A stretch of 34,379 bases of DNA from Bacteroidales bacterium (GCA_900766975.1 CAAFXO010000050.1:1-34379), one strand, 5' to 3'; counted from the first letter of the stretch, positions 7,961 through 16,949 are shown. A program made the numbers and translations. The notes: generated by a model not told the origin, from the sequence alone.

Positions 7961-9666
7961 TGGCTAATTTCTATAAAGACAACGAGGCGCTCAAACATTA
8001 TCTCACCCATCCGATGATGGAGAAGATCGTGGCGCTCAAGGAACGCGATTACGCTGATGCCGAGAAGTATGATTACGCCCCCTTCGACTATGCTGACGCG
8101 CAGGATAGCTATGACAAGGTGCTCGAAATCGTCGGCGAAATCTGCGGCGATATCATCGCTGAAAATGCCGAGGAGGTCGATCACACCGGCCCCCGTGTCG
8201 AAAACAACCGTGTGATTTATGCCGAGGGTACTGCCCGCAATCTCGACGCTTGCCGCAAGGCAGGTCTTATGGGAATGGCTATGCCTCGCCGTCTCGGTGG
8301 TCTCAATTTCCCCATCACTCCCTACATCATGGCTGCCGATATCGTCAGCCGTGCTGATGCCGGTTTCGAAAACCTCTGGGGTCTTCAGGATTGCGCCGAA
8401 ACTATCTATGAGTTCGCCGATGAGGATCAGAAACAAAGATATATTCCCCGCGTTTGCGCCGGCGAAACCATGTCGATGGACCTCACCGAGCCCGACGCCG
8501 GTTCCGACCTCCAGTCGGTGATGCTCAAGGCTACTCAGAAGGAGGATGGCTCTTGGGTGCTCAATGGTGTGAAGCGTTTCATCACCAACGGTGACTCCGA
8601 TATCCACCTCGTGCTCGCCCGCTCGGAAGAGGGAACTAAGGATGGTCGCGGCCTCTCTATGTTCATCTACGACAAGAGAAATGGTGGCGTCAATGTGCGC
8701 CGTATCGAAAATAAAATGGGTATCAAGGGTAGCCCCACTTGCGAGCTTACTTACAAGGATGCCCCCGCCGAACTCGTCGGCTCTCGCCGCCTCGGTCTTA
8801 TCAAGTATGTTATGGCGCTCATGAATGGCGCTCGACTCGGCATCGCCGCTCAAAGCGTCGGCCTCAGCGAAGCTGCCTACCGCGAAGCACTCGGATATGC
8901 CAAGGAACGTTGCCAGTTCGGTAAACCCATCATCGAGTTCCCCGCTGTCTCGGAGATCCTCTCCGTGATGAAGGCTAAACTCGACGCTACTCGAGCTCTC
9001 CTCTATGCTTGCTCTCGCTATGTCGACGTTTACAAGATCTACGACGATATCGCCAAGGAACGCAAACTCTCTGTCGACGAACGCAAGGAGGCTAAAGAGT
9101 TCTCCAAACTCGCCGACGCTTTCACTCCCCTCGCCAAGGGCCTCTCTTCTGAGTTCTGCAACCAGAATGCTTACGACGCCATCCAGATCCATGGTGGATC
9201 CGGTTTCATGAAGGATTACGCTTGCGAACGCATCTATCGCGACGCTCGCATCACTTCGATCTATGAGGGTACTACTCAGCTCCAGGTCGTTGCTGCTATC
9301 CGCCACGTCACCACCGGAACTTACCTCAACTGGATCAACTCTCACCTCGATGGCGAGTTCAATCCCGCTGATCAGGCTGTCGTAGACAAACTCAAAGCCA
9401 TGGCTGAGAAATATGCCGCCGCTGTTGAGGCTGTCACCGCTGTCGACGATACCAAATATCTCGACTTTATGGCGCGCCGTCTCGTCGAAATGGCTGGCTA
9501 CACCGTTATGGGCATTCTCCTCCTCGAGGACGCTGCTCGCAACGATATGTTCCGCCGCTCGCTCAACGTATTCGTTAACTACGCCGAGGCCGAAGTAGCA
9601 AAGCATGCAGATTTTATCGCAAAATTTGCACACGACCAATTAAATGATTATCTTTGCAACGAATAA
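7960..9666 (+). CDS. Acyl-CoA dehydrogenase, long form with C-terminal extension
   Basis: FAD-dependent acyl-CoA dehydrogenase of 568 residues that introduces a 2,3-double bond into an acyl-CoA and passes electrons to ETF. Visible are SMDLTEPDAGSDLQSV (FAD/substrate loop), FITNGD, the helical core with YAKERCQFGKPI, and IHGGSGFMKDYACERIYRDARI. The likely catalytic base is Glu436 in YEGTTQLQ, the position used by short/medium-chain dehydrogenases. Typical single-domain enzymes have about 380 residues; this one has an N-terminal addition and ~120 extra C-terminal residues, as in the long AcdA-like group. Direct fusion of its reading to etfA (TAATG) makes EtfAB its probable partner. Substrate chain length is not deducible. 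Confidence 0.93.
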   Translation: MANFYKDNEALKHYLTHPMMEKIVALKERDYADAEKYDYAPFDYADAQDSYDKVLEIVGEICGDIIAENAEEVDHTGPRVENNRVIYAEGTARNLDACRKAGLMGMAMPRRLGGLNFPITPYIMAADIVSRADAGFENLWGLQDCAETIYEFADEDQKQRYIPRVCAGETMSMDLTEPDAGSDLQSVMLKATQKEDGSWVLNGVKRFITNGDSDIHLVLARSEEGTKDGRGLSMFIYDKRNGGVNVRRIENKMGIKGSPTCELTYKDAPAELVGSRRLGLIKYVMALMNGARLGIAAQSVGLSEAAYREALGYAKERCQFGKPIIEFPAVSEILSVMKAKLDATRALLYACSRYVDVYKIYDDIAKERKLSVDERKEAKEFSKLADAFTPLAKGLSSEFCNQNAYDAIQIHGGSGFMKDYACERIYRDARITSIYEGTTQLQVVAAIRHVTTGTYLNWINSHLDGEFNPADQAVVDKLKAMAEKYAAAVEAVTAVDDTKYLDFMARRLVEMAGYTVMGILLLEDAARNDMFRRSLNVFVNYAEAEVAKHADFIAKFAHDQLNDYLCNE

Positions 9667-9706
9667 ACCTCTCCGATAGATGAATCTACTGGCCCTCACA
9701 ATAGGG

Positions 9707-9744
9707 TTTGCATCAGCAACGACAATCCGTTTTGCATCAGCAAC
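9707..9744 (+). repeat. Two direct copies of TTTGCATCAGCAAC
   Basis: The 14-base word TTTGCATCAGCAAC occurs at 9707-9720 and again at 9731-9744, 10 bases apart, just after the acyl-CoA dehydrogenase stop. The role is unknown; it could be an untranslated-region duplication or a protein-binding pair. Confidence 0.7.
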
Positions 9745-9853
9745 CCGAAGATAACCGCAGAAGATCATCTATCCCAAAAGCCAAGAATACGAAACAATAA
9801 AGATGTTTAGTCATACAAGAACAAAGCAATAAAATTTAATAGTATCTTACACA

Positions 9854-9895
9854 GAGTGGAGGCAGTGTGTGAACACAGCCTCCACTCGCCTTTTT
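9854..9895 (+). terminator. Rho-independent terminator of the etfBA-acyl-CoA dehydrogenase operon
   Basis: GAGTGGAGGC (9854-9863) pairs perfectly with GCCTCCACTC (9878-9887). An inner GTGT/ACAC stem extends the hairpin, and TTTTT (9891-9895) follows. It lies about 190 bases after the last stop codon and points along the plus strand. Confidence 0.88.
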
Positions 9896-9965
9896 ACCCC
9901 AATACCTCACAAACCATCGCAAATCTTGTCACCCCATCCACCCACTAAGACATCCCCAAAAATTT

Positions 9966-9979
9966 AAGGAACGCGCTCT
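9966..9979 (+). repeat. Single copy of the dispersed 14-base repeat
   Basis: AAGGAACGCGCTCT matches the unit of the tandem array at 12083-12166 (consensus AAKGAACGCYCTCT) with one change. It sits 14 bases beyond the 3' end of the peptidase gene, while the array lies beyond that gene's 5' end, so the gene is bracketed by the same repeat. Confidence 0.7.
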
Positions 9980-9992
9980 AATATTCTTTTTT

Positions 9993-11996
<2,004 letters not shown>

Positions 11997-12033
11997 ATTT
12001 TATTATTTTATTGTTTCACCATATAATTTATCG

Positions 12034-12041
12034 CAAAGATA
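12034..12041 (-). promoter_or_regulatory. Candidate -7 element of the M3-like peptidase gene
   Basis: The minus strand reads TATCTTTG, an exact TAnnTTTG, ending 37 bases before the start codon. No good TTTG -33 box is seen about 20 bases further upstream, so the promoter may be weak or need an activator. Confidence 0.5.
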
Positions 12042-12082
12042 AAAAATCCCAACGGATAAAAAGGCATAAAACCGAAAATTTT

Positions 12083-12166
12083 AAGGAACGCCCTCTAAGG
12101 AACGCTCTCTAAGGAACGCTCTCTAATGAACACTCTCTAATGAACGCCCTCTAATGAACGCCCTCT
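12083..12166 (+). repeat. Six tandem 14-base repeats (minisatellite)
   Basis: Units start at 12083, 12097, 12111, 12125, 12139 and 12153. The first three begin AAGGAACG and the last three AATGAAC(G/A); all end (C/T)TCT-like, giving the consensus AAKGAACGCYCTCT. Related units occur at 9966-9979 and, inverted, at 24405-24431, so this is a dispersed repeat family. Confidence 0.9.
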
Positions 12167-12200
12167 AAGCCTCTCCTTTCAGCCGAATCCGTTTTTCGCA

Positions 12201-12235
12201 ATGCTCGCTTGCGAGCATACCCGCAATCAGCGGGT
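12201..12235. repeat. Two adjacent perfect hairpins
   Basis: ATGCTCGC/GCGAGCAT (12201-12208 and 12211-12218, 2-base loop) is followed immediately by ACCCGC/GCGGGT (12219-12224 and 12230-12235, 5-base loop). Neither is followed by a T-run on either strand, so they do not look like terminators. The paired-hairpin form resembles REP-type elements. Confidence 0.65.
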
Positions 12236-12304
12236 TAAGAACACGCTCTAAATCTTTCAGAATCGGTCATTTTACCTCGATTTATTCCTTATTTTGGGTG
12301 GGAA

Positions 12305-12336
12305 TTTGCGTATTTCGGAAATTTGTATTAACTTTG
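12305..12336 (+). promoter_or_regulatory. Promoter of the rpsF-rpsR-rplI operon
   Basis: A textbook Bacteroidetes promoter: -33 TTTG (12305-12308), 20-base spacer, -7 TAACTTTG (12329-12336). Transcription should start near 12343, giving a leader of about 74 bases, A/T-rich close to the start codon. Confidence 0.88.
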
Positions 12337-12416
12337 CACCGCAAAAGTGTGGACGACTATCTTAATCGCCTCATTTTTCAATCGTTTAACAAAAATTTCT
12401 AACACATTCAATTTTT

Positions 12417-12806
12417 ATGAATCATTACGAGACCGTTTTCATTTTGACTCCCGTTTTGTCTGATGATCAGATGAAGGAAGCGGTAGAAAAATTCAAGGAT
12501 GTGCTCAAGAAGAACAATGCCACCCTCGTTAACGAGGAGCTCTGGGGTCTTCGCAAGCTCGCATATCCTATCCAGAAAAAGTCAACCGGCTTCTACTGCC
12601 TCTTCGAGTTCGAGGCTGAGCCCACCATCGTTAAAACCCTCGAAACAGCTTATCGCCGTGACGAGCGCGTGATCCGTTTCCTCACTTTCCACCTCGACAA
12701 GTATGCAGTGGAATATGCTGAGAAGCGTCGCAAACTGAGAGCAGGAAAACCGCAGGTTAACCAAGCCGAAGCTCCCGCTGAGGCTACTGAAGCAAAGGAG
12801 GCTTAA
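12417..12806 (+). CDS. rpsF: 30S ribosomal protein S6
   Basis: Small-subunit protein of 129 residues that binds 16S rRNA together with S18 on the platform. The S6 fold is recognised from MNHYETVFILTPVLSDDQ, LVNEELWGLRKLAYPIQKKSTGFYCLFEF and the YRRDERVIRFLTFHLDKYA segment. The last ~20 residues are alanine/glutamate-rich (EAPAEATEAKEA), a common flexible tail. It begins the S6-S18-L9 operon; rpsR starts 2 bases after its stop. Confidence 0.97.
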   Translation: MNHYETVFILTPVLSDDQMKEAVEKFKDVLKKNNATLVNEELWGLRKLAYPIQKKSTGFYCLFEFEAEPTIVKTLETAYRRDERVIRFLTFHLDKYAVEYAEKRRKLRAGKPQVNQAEAPAEATEAKEA

Positions 12807-12808
12807 TT

Positions 12809-13075
12809 ATGGCAGCAAACAACGAAATCCGCTATCTCACTCCACTCACAGTGGACACCAAGAAGAAGAAATATTGCCGTTTCAAACGTAGCGGCATCAA
12901 GTATATCGACTACAAGGATCCTGAGTTCCTCAAGAAGTTCCTCAACGAGCAGGGTAAGATCCTTCCCCGCCGCATCACCGGTACTTCTCTCAAGTTCCAA
13001 CGCCGCGTAGCAAAGGCTGTGAAGCGTGCTCGTCACCTCGCTCTCCTTCCCTACGTTACCGACCTTATGAAATAA
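12809..13075 (+). CDS. rpsR: 30S ribosomal protein S18
   Basis: Small-subunit protein of 88 residues, the S6 partner in the 30S platform. Diagnostic stretches are KKYCRFKRSGIKYIDYKDPEFLKKFLNEQGKILPRRITGTSLKFQRRVAKAVKRARHLALLPY, strongly basic as expected. The start lies 2 bases after rpsF, and rplI begins 21 bases after its stop. Confidence 0.97.
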   Translation: MAANNEIRYLTPLTVDTKKKKYCRFKRSGIKYIDYKDPEFLKKFLNEQGKILPRRITGTSLKFQRRVAKAVKRARHLALLPYVTDLMK

Positions 13076-13096
13076 TCATTCTTAAAACGTATCACA

Positions 13097-13546
13097 ATGA
13101 AAGTAATTCTCAAGGAAAATATCCCAAGTCTCGGTTATAAGGATGATGTTGTCGAGGTGAAAAGCGGTTATGGCCGCAACTACCTCATCCCCCAAGGTCT
13201 GGCCATCATCGCTTCTGACGCCGCCCTCAAACGTCTCGCTGAAGACCAAAAACAACGCGCTCACAAGATCGCTAAGATCCACGAAGAGGCTGAAGCCGCT
13301 GCTGCTGCTCTCGCCGATGTGAAGTTCACTATCACAGCTAAAGCCGCTGCCAATGGCAATATCTATGGCTCGGTCAACGCTGCAACTATCGCCGGTGAGC
13401 TCGCTAAAATCGGTCACAACATCGACCGCAAGATCATCGAACTCGAAACTGTTAAGAAACTCGGTTCTTACAAGGCTGTCGTTCACTTCCTCCGCGACGT
13501 GAGCGCTGACATCGAATTCGACGTCGTTGCCGAAGAAGAAAACTAA
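13097..13546 (+). CDS. rplI: 50S ribosomal protein L9
   Basis: Large-subunit protein of 149 residues. The N-terminal RNA-binding domain carries the L9 signature (GYKDDVVEVKSGYGRNYLIPQGLA, about 13-36). A long connecting helix follows (LAEDQKQRAHKIAKIHEEAEAAAAA) and then the C-terminal domain (GSVNAATIAGELAKIG). It is the last gene of the operon, with a strong terminator 55 bases downstream. Confidence 0.97.
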   Translation: MKVILKENIPSLGYKDDVVEVKSGYGRNYLIPQGLAIIASDAALKRLAEDQKQRAHKIAKIHEEAEAAAAALADVKFTITAKAAANGNIYGSVNAATIAGELAKIGHNIDRKIIELETVKKLGSYKAVVHFLRDVSADIEFDVVAEEEN

Positions 13547-13600
13547 TACAATCCCCCCTGCATTTCCAACCGAAATGTAGCCTGATTGAACCATATTTGA

Positions 13601-13640
13601 GAGGTTGTGTAGTCCATTTACACAGCCTCTTTCTTTTTTT
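13601..13640 (+). terminator. Rho-independent terminator of the rpsF-rpsR-rplI operon
   Basis: GAGGTTGTGT (13601-13610) pairs with ACACAGCCTC (13620-13629), including one G-T pair, and is followed by TTTCTTTTTTT (13630-13640). The arm and loop resemble those of the hairpin at 3-35, suggesting a recurrent terminator sequence in this genome. Confidence 0.92.
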
Positions 13641-13653
13641 ATGCTCATACTCC

Positions 13654-13684
13654 TTTCTCGTTTCAAAAATTTTTATTATATTTG
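13654..13684 (+). promoter_or_regulatory. Promoter of the dnaN operon
   Basis: The -7 element TATATTTG (13677-13684) is an exact match; TTTC at 13654-13657 is a three-of-four -33 box with a 19-base spacer. The predicted leader (from about 13691) opens almost at once with a 9-bp hairpin, 13693-13701 with 13718-13726. Confidence 0.75.
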
Positions 13685-13692
13685 CAGATTGA

Positions 13693-13726
13693 GGAGGTGT
13701 GGCGAAACACTATCTTTCACGCCTCC
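13693..13726 (+). other. Hairpin at the 5' end of the predicted dnaN mRNA
   Basis: GGAGGTGTG (13693-13701) pairs with CACGCCTCC (13718-13726) over nine pairs including one G-T, with a 16-base loop. It lies just after the expected transcription start, where it could stabilise the message. A weak CCCTTT follows, so it is not a convincing terminator. Confidence 0.5.
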
Positions 13727-13778
13727 CCTTTATTACTTACTCCGAATTTAATTAACAGTCTTATATAAGTCTATTACA

Positions 13779-14900
13779 ATGAAATTTAGTGTAGAAGGCA
13801 AGGCTTTCCAACAGCAACTGCAGGCTGTAGCTAAAGTCATAAGCTCAAAAAATGCTATCAAGATTCTCGAGAATTTCCTCCTCCGTGTTGAGGGCGATCG
13901 CCTCAGCATCACAGGTTCTGATTCCGAAAATGTCCTCACTGCCTATCTCCCCGTGTTCGACTGCGAAGGTGAGGGGGCTATCGCCGTACAAGCTCGCCGA
14001 CTCCTCGAAATCACCAAGGAGATCGACAATCAGCCCCTCAATTTCTTCATCAACGATGATACCAAGGAGATCGACCTCCGATTCCTCAACGGTCACTTCA
14101 ACTTCATGGGTGTCGACGCCGCCGAGTATCCCCTCCGTCGCGACCTCCCCGAAGATGCTTGCGAGCTGATCCTCCCCGCTGAAATGGTGCTCAAAGGTAT
14201 CAACAATACCTGGTTCGCCGTCAGCGCCGACAACTCTCGCCCCGTCATGACCGGTATCTTCTTCGATATCCACGAACATGACATCACCTTCGTAAGCTCT
14301 GACACCCACAAGCTCGTGCGCTATATCAACGCTCAGAAGTCGCCCGAGACTGAAAACTCCTTCATCCTTCCCTCCAAAACTGCCGGCGTGCTCCAATCGC
14401 TTATCTCCAAGGAGGATACCGACATCAAGATCGTGTTCGACCCCAAGGGTGGCACTTTCGAGTTTGGCGAGTATCTCCTCTATTCGGTATTCATCAACGG
14501 CCGTTATCCCAATTACGCTCGTGTCATCCCCGAGAACAATCCCTTCTCACTCGTTGTTGACCGCGCATCGATGATCAAGGCTCTCCGCCGCGTCAACCTC
14601 TTCGCTCCCAAGTCCTCATGCTTGGTGGTGCTCAATGTCCAACCCAACGAGGTGATTCTCTCTGCCCAAGACCTCGATTATGGCACTTCTGCTGAAGAAC
14701 GCGTACCCTGCGAATATGCCGGAAATAGCATGGTCGTAGGCTTCAACGGCGTCTTTATGGTCGAAATCCTCTCAAATATCCAGGATGATACCGTAGTTAT
14801 CAAGCTCGCCGACCCTGCACGCCCCGGCATCTTCTCCGGTCTCGAGAAGCGTGACGATGACGATCTGATCACTATCCAAATGCCAATGCAAGTGCTATGA
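13779..14900 (+). CDS. dnaN: DNA polymerase III beta subunit (sliding clamp)
   Basis: The processivity clamp of the replicase, 373 residues, a homodimeric ring that tethers polymerase III and other DNA enzymes. The three-domain beta-clamp pattern is visible: MKFSVEGKAFQQQLQAVAKVI..., the central FAVSADNSRPVMTGIFFDI (about 146-164) and C-terminal VEILSNIQDDTVVIKLADPARPGIF. The end IQMPMQVL matches the M-P-M-R/Q-L type clamp terminus. Its stop overlaps the exonuclease start by 4 bases (ATGA), so the two are translationally coupled. It has its own promoter after the ribosomal-protein terminator. Confidence 0.97.
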   Translation: MKFSVEGKAFQQQLQAVAKVISSKNAIKILENFLLRVEGDRLSITGSDSENVLTAYLPVFDCEGEGAIAVQARRLLEITKEIDNQPLNFFINDDTKEIDLRFLNGHFNFMGVDAAEYPLRRDLPEDACELILPAEMVLKGINNTWFAVSADNSRPVMTGIFFDIHEHDITFVSSDTHKLVRYINAQKSPETENSFILPSKTAGVLQSLISKEDTDIKIVFDPKGGTFEFGEYLLYSVFINGRYPNYARVIPENNPFSLVVDRASMIKALRRVNLFAPKSSCLVVLNVQPNEVILSAQDLDYGTSAEERVPCEYAGNSMVVGFNGVFMVEILSNIQDDTVVIKLADPARPGIFSGLEKRDDDDLITIQMPMQVL

Positions 14901-15676
14901 AACTGAATCTGTCTCGCCCTCTCGTCTTCTTCGACCTCGAAACCACCGGCACCAACATACTCACCGACCGTATCGTCGAGATCTGCTATATCAAGGTGCT
15001 CCCCGATGGCAGTGAGATCTCCGAAGCCATGCGCATCAACCCCGGCATCCATATCCCCGAGGCAAGCACTGCCGTGCATCATATCACCGATCAGGATGTC
15101 GCCGATAAGCCGACATTCGCTCAGGTGGCCCAACACCTCCTCGAGGTCTTCAGCGATGCCGACATCGCCGGATACAATTCCAACAAATTCGACGTGCCCC
15201 TACTCGTCGAGGAGTTCGCTCGCGTTGGTGTCAATTTCACCATCGCCGGCCGAAATTTCGTCGACGTTCAGAACATCTTCCACAAGATGGAGCAACGCAC
15301 TCTCGTAGCCGCCTATCGCTTCTACTGCGGCAAGGAGCTCGAGGATGCCCACTCTGCACTCGCCGACACTCGCGCCACTTACGAGGTGCTCCAATCGCAA
15401 CTCGACCGCTATCCCCAGCTCGAGAATGATGTCAAAAAGTTGGCTGACTTCTCCCGCTCCGGACGCGCCCTCGACCTCGCATCGCGAATCGTGCTCAACG
15501 ACCAAAACGAACCGGTGTTCAACTTTGGCAAGCACAAAGGTCGCCCCGTCAAGGAGGTGTTCCGCCTCGAACGCTCGTTCTATTCCTGGGCTATGCAGGC
15601 TGATTTCCCCAAGAACACCAAGGATGTCATGACTGCCCTCTATTACGAGGTATATCCCCCCAAGACCTCGCATTAA
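14897..15676 (+). CDS. DnaQ-type DEDDh 3'-5' exonuclease with C-terminal FGKHKG domain
   Basis: A 259-residue 3'-5' exonuclease of the DEDDh class, the group that includes the proofreading subunit of polymerase III. Metal ligands are Asp13 and Glu15 (FFDLETTG), an Asp in GYNSNKFDVPLL and the His/Asp pair in HSALADTRAT. After the nuclease domain (to about 180) comes a tail with PVFNFGKHKGRPVKEV, a small domain of the DUF3820 type often attached to Bacteroidetes exonucleases. The 4-base overlap with dnaN suggests that clamp and nuclease are made together. Whether it is the true epsilon subunit or a repair exonuclease cannot be settled here. Confidence 0.9.
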   Translation: MKLNLSRPLVFFDLETTGTNILTDRIVEICYIKVLPDGSEISEAMRINPGIHIPEASTAVHHITDQDVADKPTFAQVAQHLLEVFSDADIAGYNSNKFDVPLLVEEFARVGVNFTIAGRNFVDVQNIFHKMEQRTLVAAYRFYCGKELEDAHSALADTRATYEVLQSQLDRYPQLENDVKKLADFSRSGRALDLASRIVLNDQNEPVFNFGKHKGRPVKEVFRLERSFYSWAMQADFPKNTKDVMTALYYEVYPPKTSH

Positions 15677-15714
15677 TCCGCATATCCATCATCACCCCGT
15701 AGTCTATCCATATC

Positions 15715-16935
15715 ATGCTCAAAGGCAAACATATAGTGCTCGGCATCAGCGGCGGAATCGCCGCCTATAAGTCGGCTCATCTCCTCCGCCTTCTCGTCAA
15801 GGCGGGCGCTGAGGTTCAGGTGGTCATCACCCCTAATGGCCGTGAGTTCATCACCCCCGTCACCCTCTCCGCCCTCAGCGGTCGACCCGTCATCAGCGAG
15901 TTCTTTACCGCCAATACCGGTCAGTGGAACAGCCATGTCTCACTTGGCTTATGGGCGGATCTGATGATCGTTGCCCCTGCCACTGCCTCTACCATCGCCA
16001 AGATGGCCACAGGCGTGGCTGACAATATGCTCATCACCACCTATCTATCTGCCAAACATCATGTTATGGTGGCTCCGGCGATGGACCTCGACATGTGGAG
16101 CCATCCCACTACCCAACGCAACATCGCTACTCTCGAAGCCGATGGGGTAGAGGTGATATATCCCGCCTCCGGCGAACTCGCATCCCACCTCGTGGGGCGC
16201 GGCAGAATGGAGGAGCCCGAGGTGATACTCTCTCGTATCTCCGACTATTTCAGCCGCAGCCGCGATCTCGATGGTGTCAAGGTCGCAATCACCGCCGGAC
16301 CCACCTACGAGAAGATAGACCCGGTCCGCTTCATCGGTAATTTCTCTACCGGCAAGATGGGCTTCGCCATCGCTCGTGAGTGTGCCGACCGTGGCGCCGA
16401 AGTCACCCTCATCGCCGGCCCCGTGGCTCTCGACACCCCTCCCGGTGTCGCCTCGCGTATCGATGTCTCCTCGGCTCTCGAGATGCACCAAGCTGCCCTC
16501 GATGCCGCCGCCTCTGCCGATGTCATGATATTCTCCGCCGCCGTCGCCGACTATCGCCCCGCCACTCAGGCTGATTCCAAAATCAAACGCGAACTCGCTG
16601 ACAGCATGCAGATTGAACTCGTCGAAAACCCCGATATCGCCGCCGAATGTGGCGCATGCCGCCGACCCGGTCAGACCCTCGTCGGTTTCGCACTCGAGAC
16701 CGATCACCCTATCGACAATGCCCTCGCCAAACTCGATCGCAAACACCTCGATATGATCGTGCTCAATTCCCTTCGCGACCCCGGTGCCGGTTTCCGCACC
16801 GACACCAACAAGGTGACAATCATCACCCATCGCTCGCAGATAGCTTATACTCTCAAGTCGAAGCAAGATGTTGCCGCCGATATCGTCGATTCCATCGTCT
16901 CGCTCCGACAAGACCCCGTGGATGATAAAGTTTGA
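15715..16935 (+). CDS. coaBC: Bifunctional phosphopantothenoylcysteine decarboxylase / phosphopantothenate-cysteine ligase
   Basis: A 406-residue fusion catalysing two consecutive coenzyme A steps: joining cysteine to 4'-phosphopantothenate (CoaB) and FMN-dependent decarboxylation (CoaC). The N-terminal flavoprotein domain has GISGGIAAYKS and the catalytic His74 (NSHVSLG). The PXMNxxMW motif reads PAMDLDMW, with Asp124 where E. coli has Asn125. In the substrate-clamp segment Ser157 replaces the E. coli Cys158 (SGELAS...GRGRM). The C-terminal CoaB half has GPTYEKIDPVRFIGNFSTGKMG, SAAVADYRP, a KIKRE motif and DTNK. I recall similar AMDLDM variants in other Bacteroidetes, so this may be a lineage form. 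The spacing to the exonuclease gene is 38 bases. Confidence 0.95.
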   Translation: MLKGKHIVLGISGGIAAYKSAHLLRLLVKAGAEVQVVITPNGREFITPVTLSALSGRPVISEFFTANTGQWNSHVSLGLWADLMIVAPATASTIAKMATGVADNMLITTYLSAKHHVMVAPAMDLDMWSHPTTQRNIATLEADGVEVIYPASGELASHLVGRGRMEEPEVILSRISDYFSRSRDLDGVKVAITAGPTYEKIDPVRFIGNFSTGKMGFAIARECADRGAEVTLIAGPVALDTPPGVASRIDVSSALEMHQAALDAAASADVMIFSAAVADYRPATQADSKIKRELADSMQIELVENPDIAAECGACRRPGQTLVGFALETDHPIDNALAKLDRKHLDMIVLNSLRDPGAGFRTDTNKVTIITHRSQIAYTLKSKQDVAADIVDSIVSLRQDPVDDKV

Positions 16936-16949
16936 ATTTTAGCATTAAT

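Larger units (their letters stand above)
9667..9992. other. Non-coding region between acyl-CoA dehydrogenase and the peptidase gene
   Basis: This 326-base stretch between convergent genes carries no credible gene. It holds a pair of 14-base direct repeats (9707-9744), the operon terminator (9854-9895) and one copy of a dispersed 14-base repeat (9966-9979). The rest is A-rich without recognisable signals. Confidence 0.6.
11997..12416. other. Repeat-rich divergent intergenic region
   Basis: This 420-base stretch without a gene separates the peptidase gene (minus) from rpsF (plus). In order it holds the peptidase -7 element (12034-12041), six 14-base tandem repeats (12083-12166), two adjacent perfect hairpins (12201-12218 and 12219-12235), a degenerate repeat unit (12237-12249) and the rpsF promoter (12305-12336). 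Confidence 0.75.

Noticed and set aside
7939..9639. A 566-codon open frame on the minus strand, antisense to the acyl-CoA dehydrogenase
   Set aside because: It mirrors a clear dehydrogenase, has a repetitive acidic/hydrophobic composition typical of antisense reading of C-ending codons, and has no promoter or homologue I recognise. The same applies to long antisense frames at 20744-22204, 30015-31295 and 26646-27647.
12343..12416. S6:S18 autoregulatory RNA leader before rpsF
   Set aside because: I could not find the CCG-containing bulged stem expected for that motif; the leader is short and AT-rich.
16932..16949. TTG start for the DUF4835-type gene overlapping the coaBC stop
   Set aside because: The ATG at 16950 gives a normal signal peptide and a better start codon; the six extra residues add nothing recognisable.
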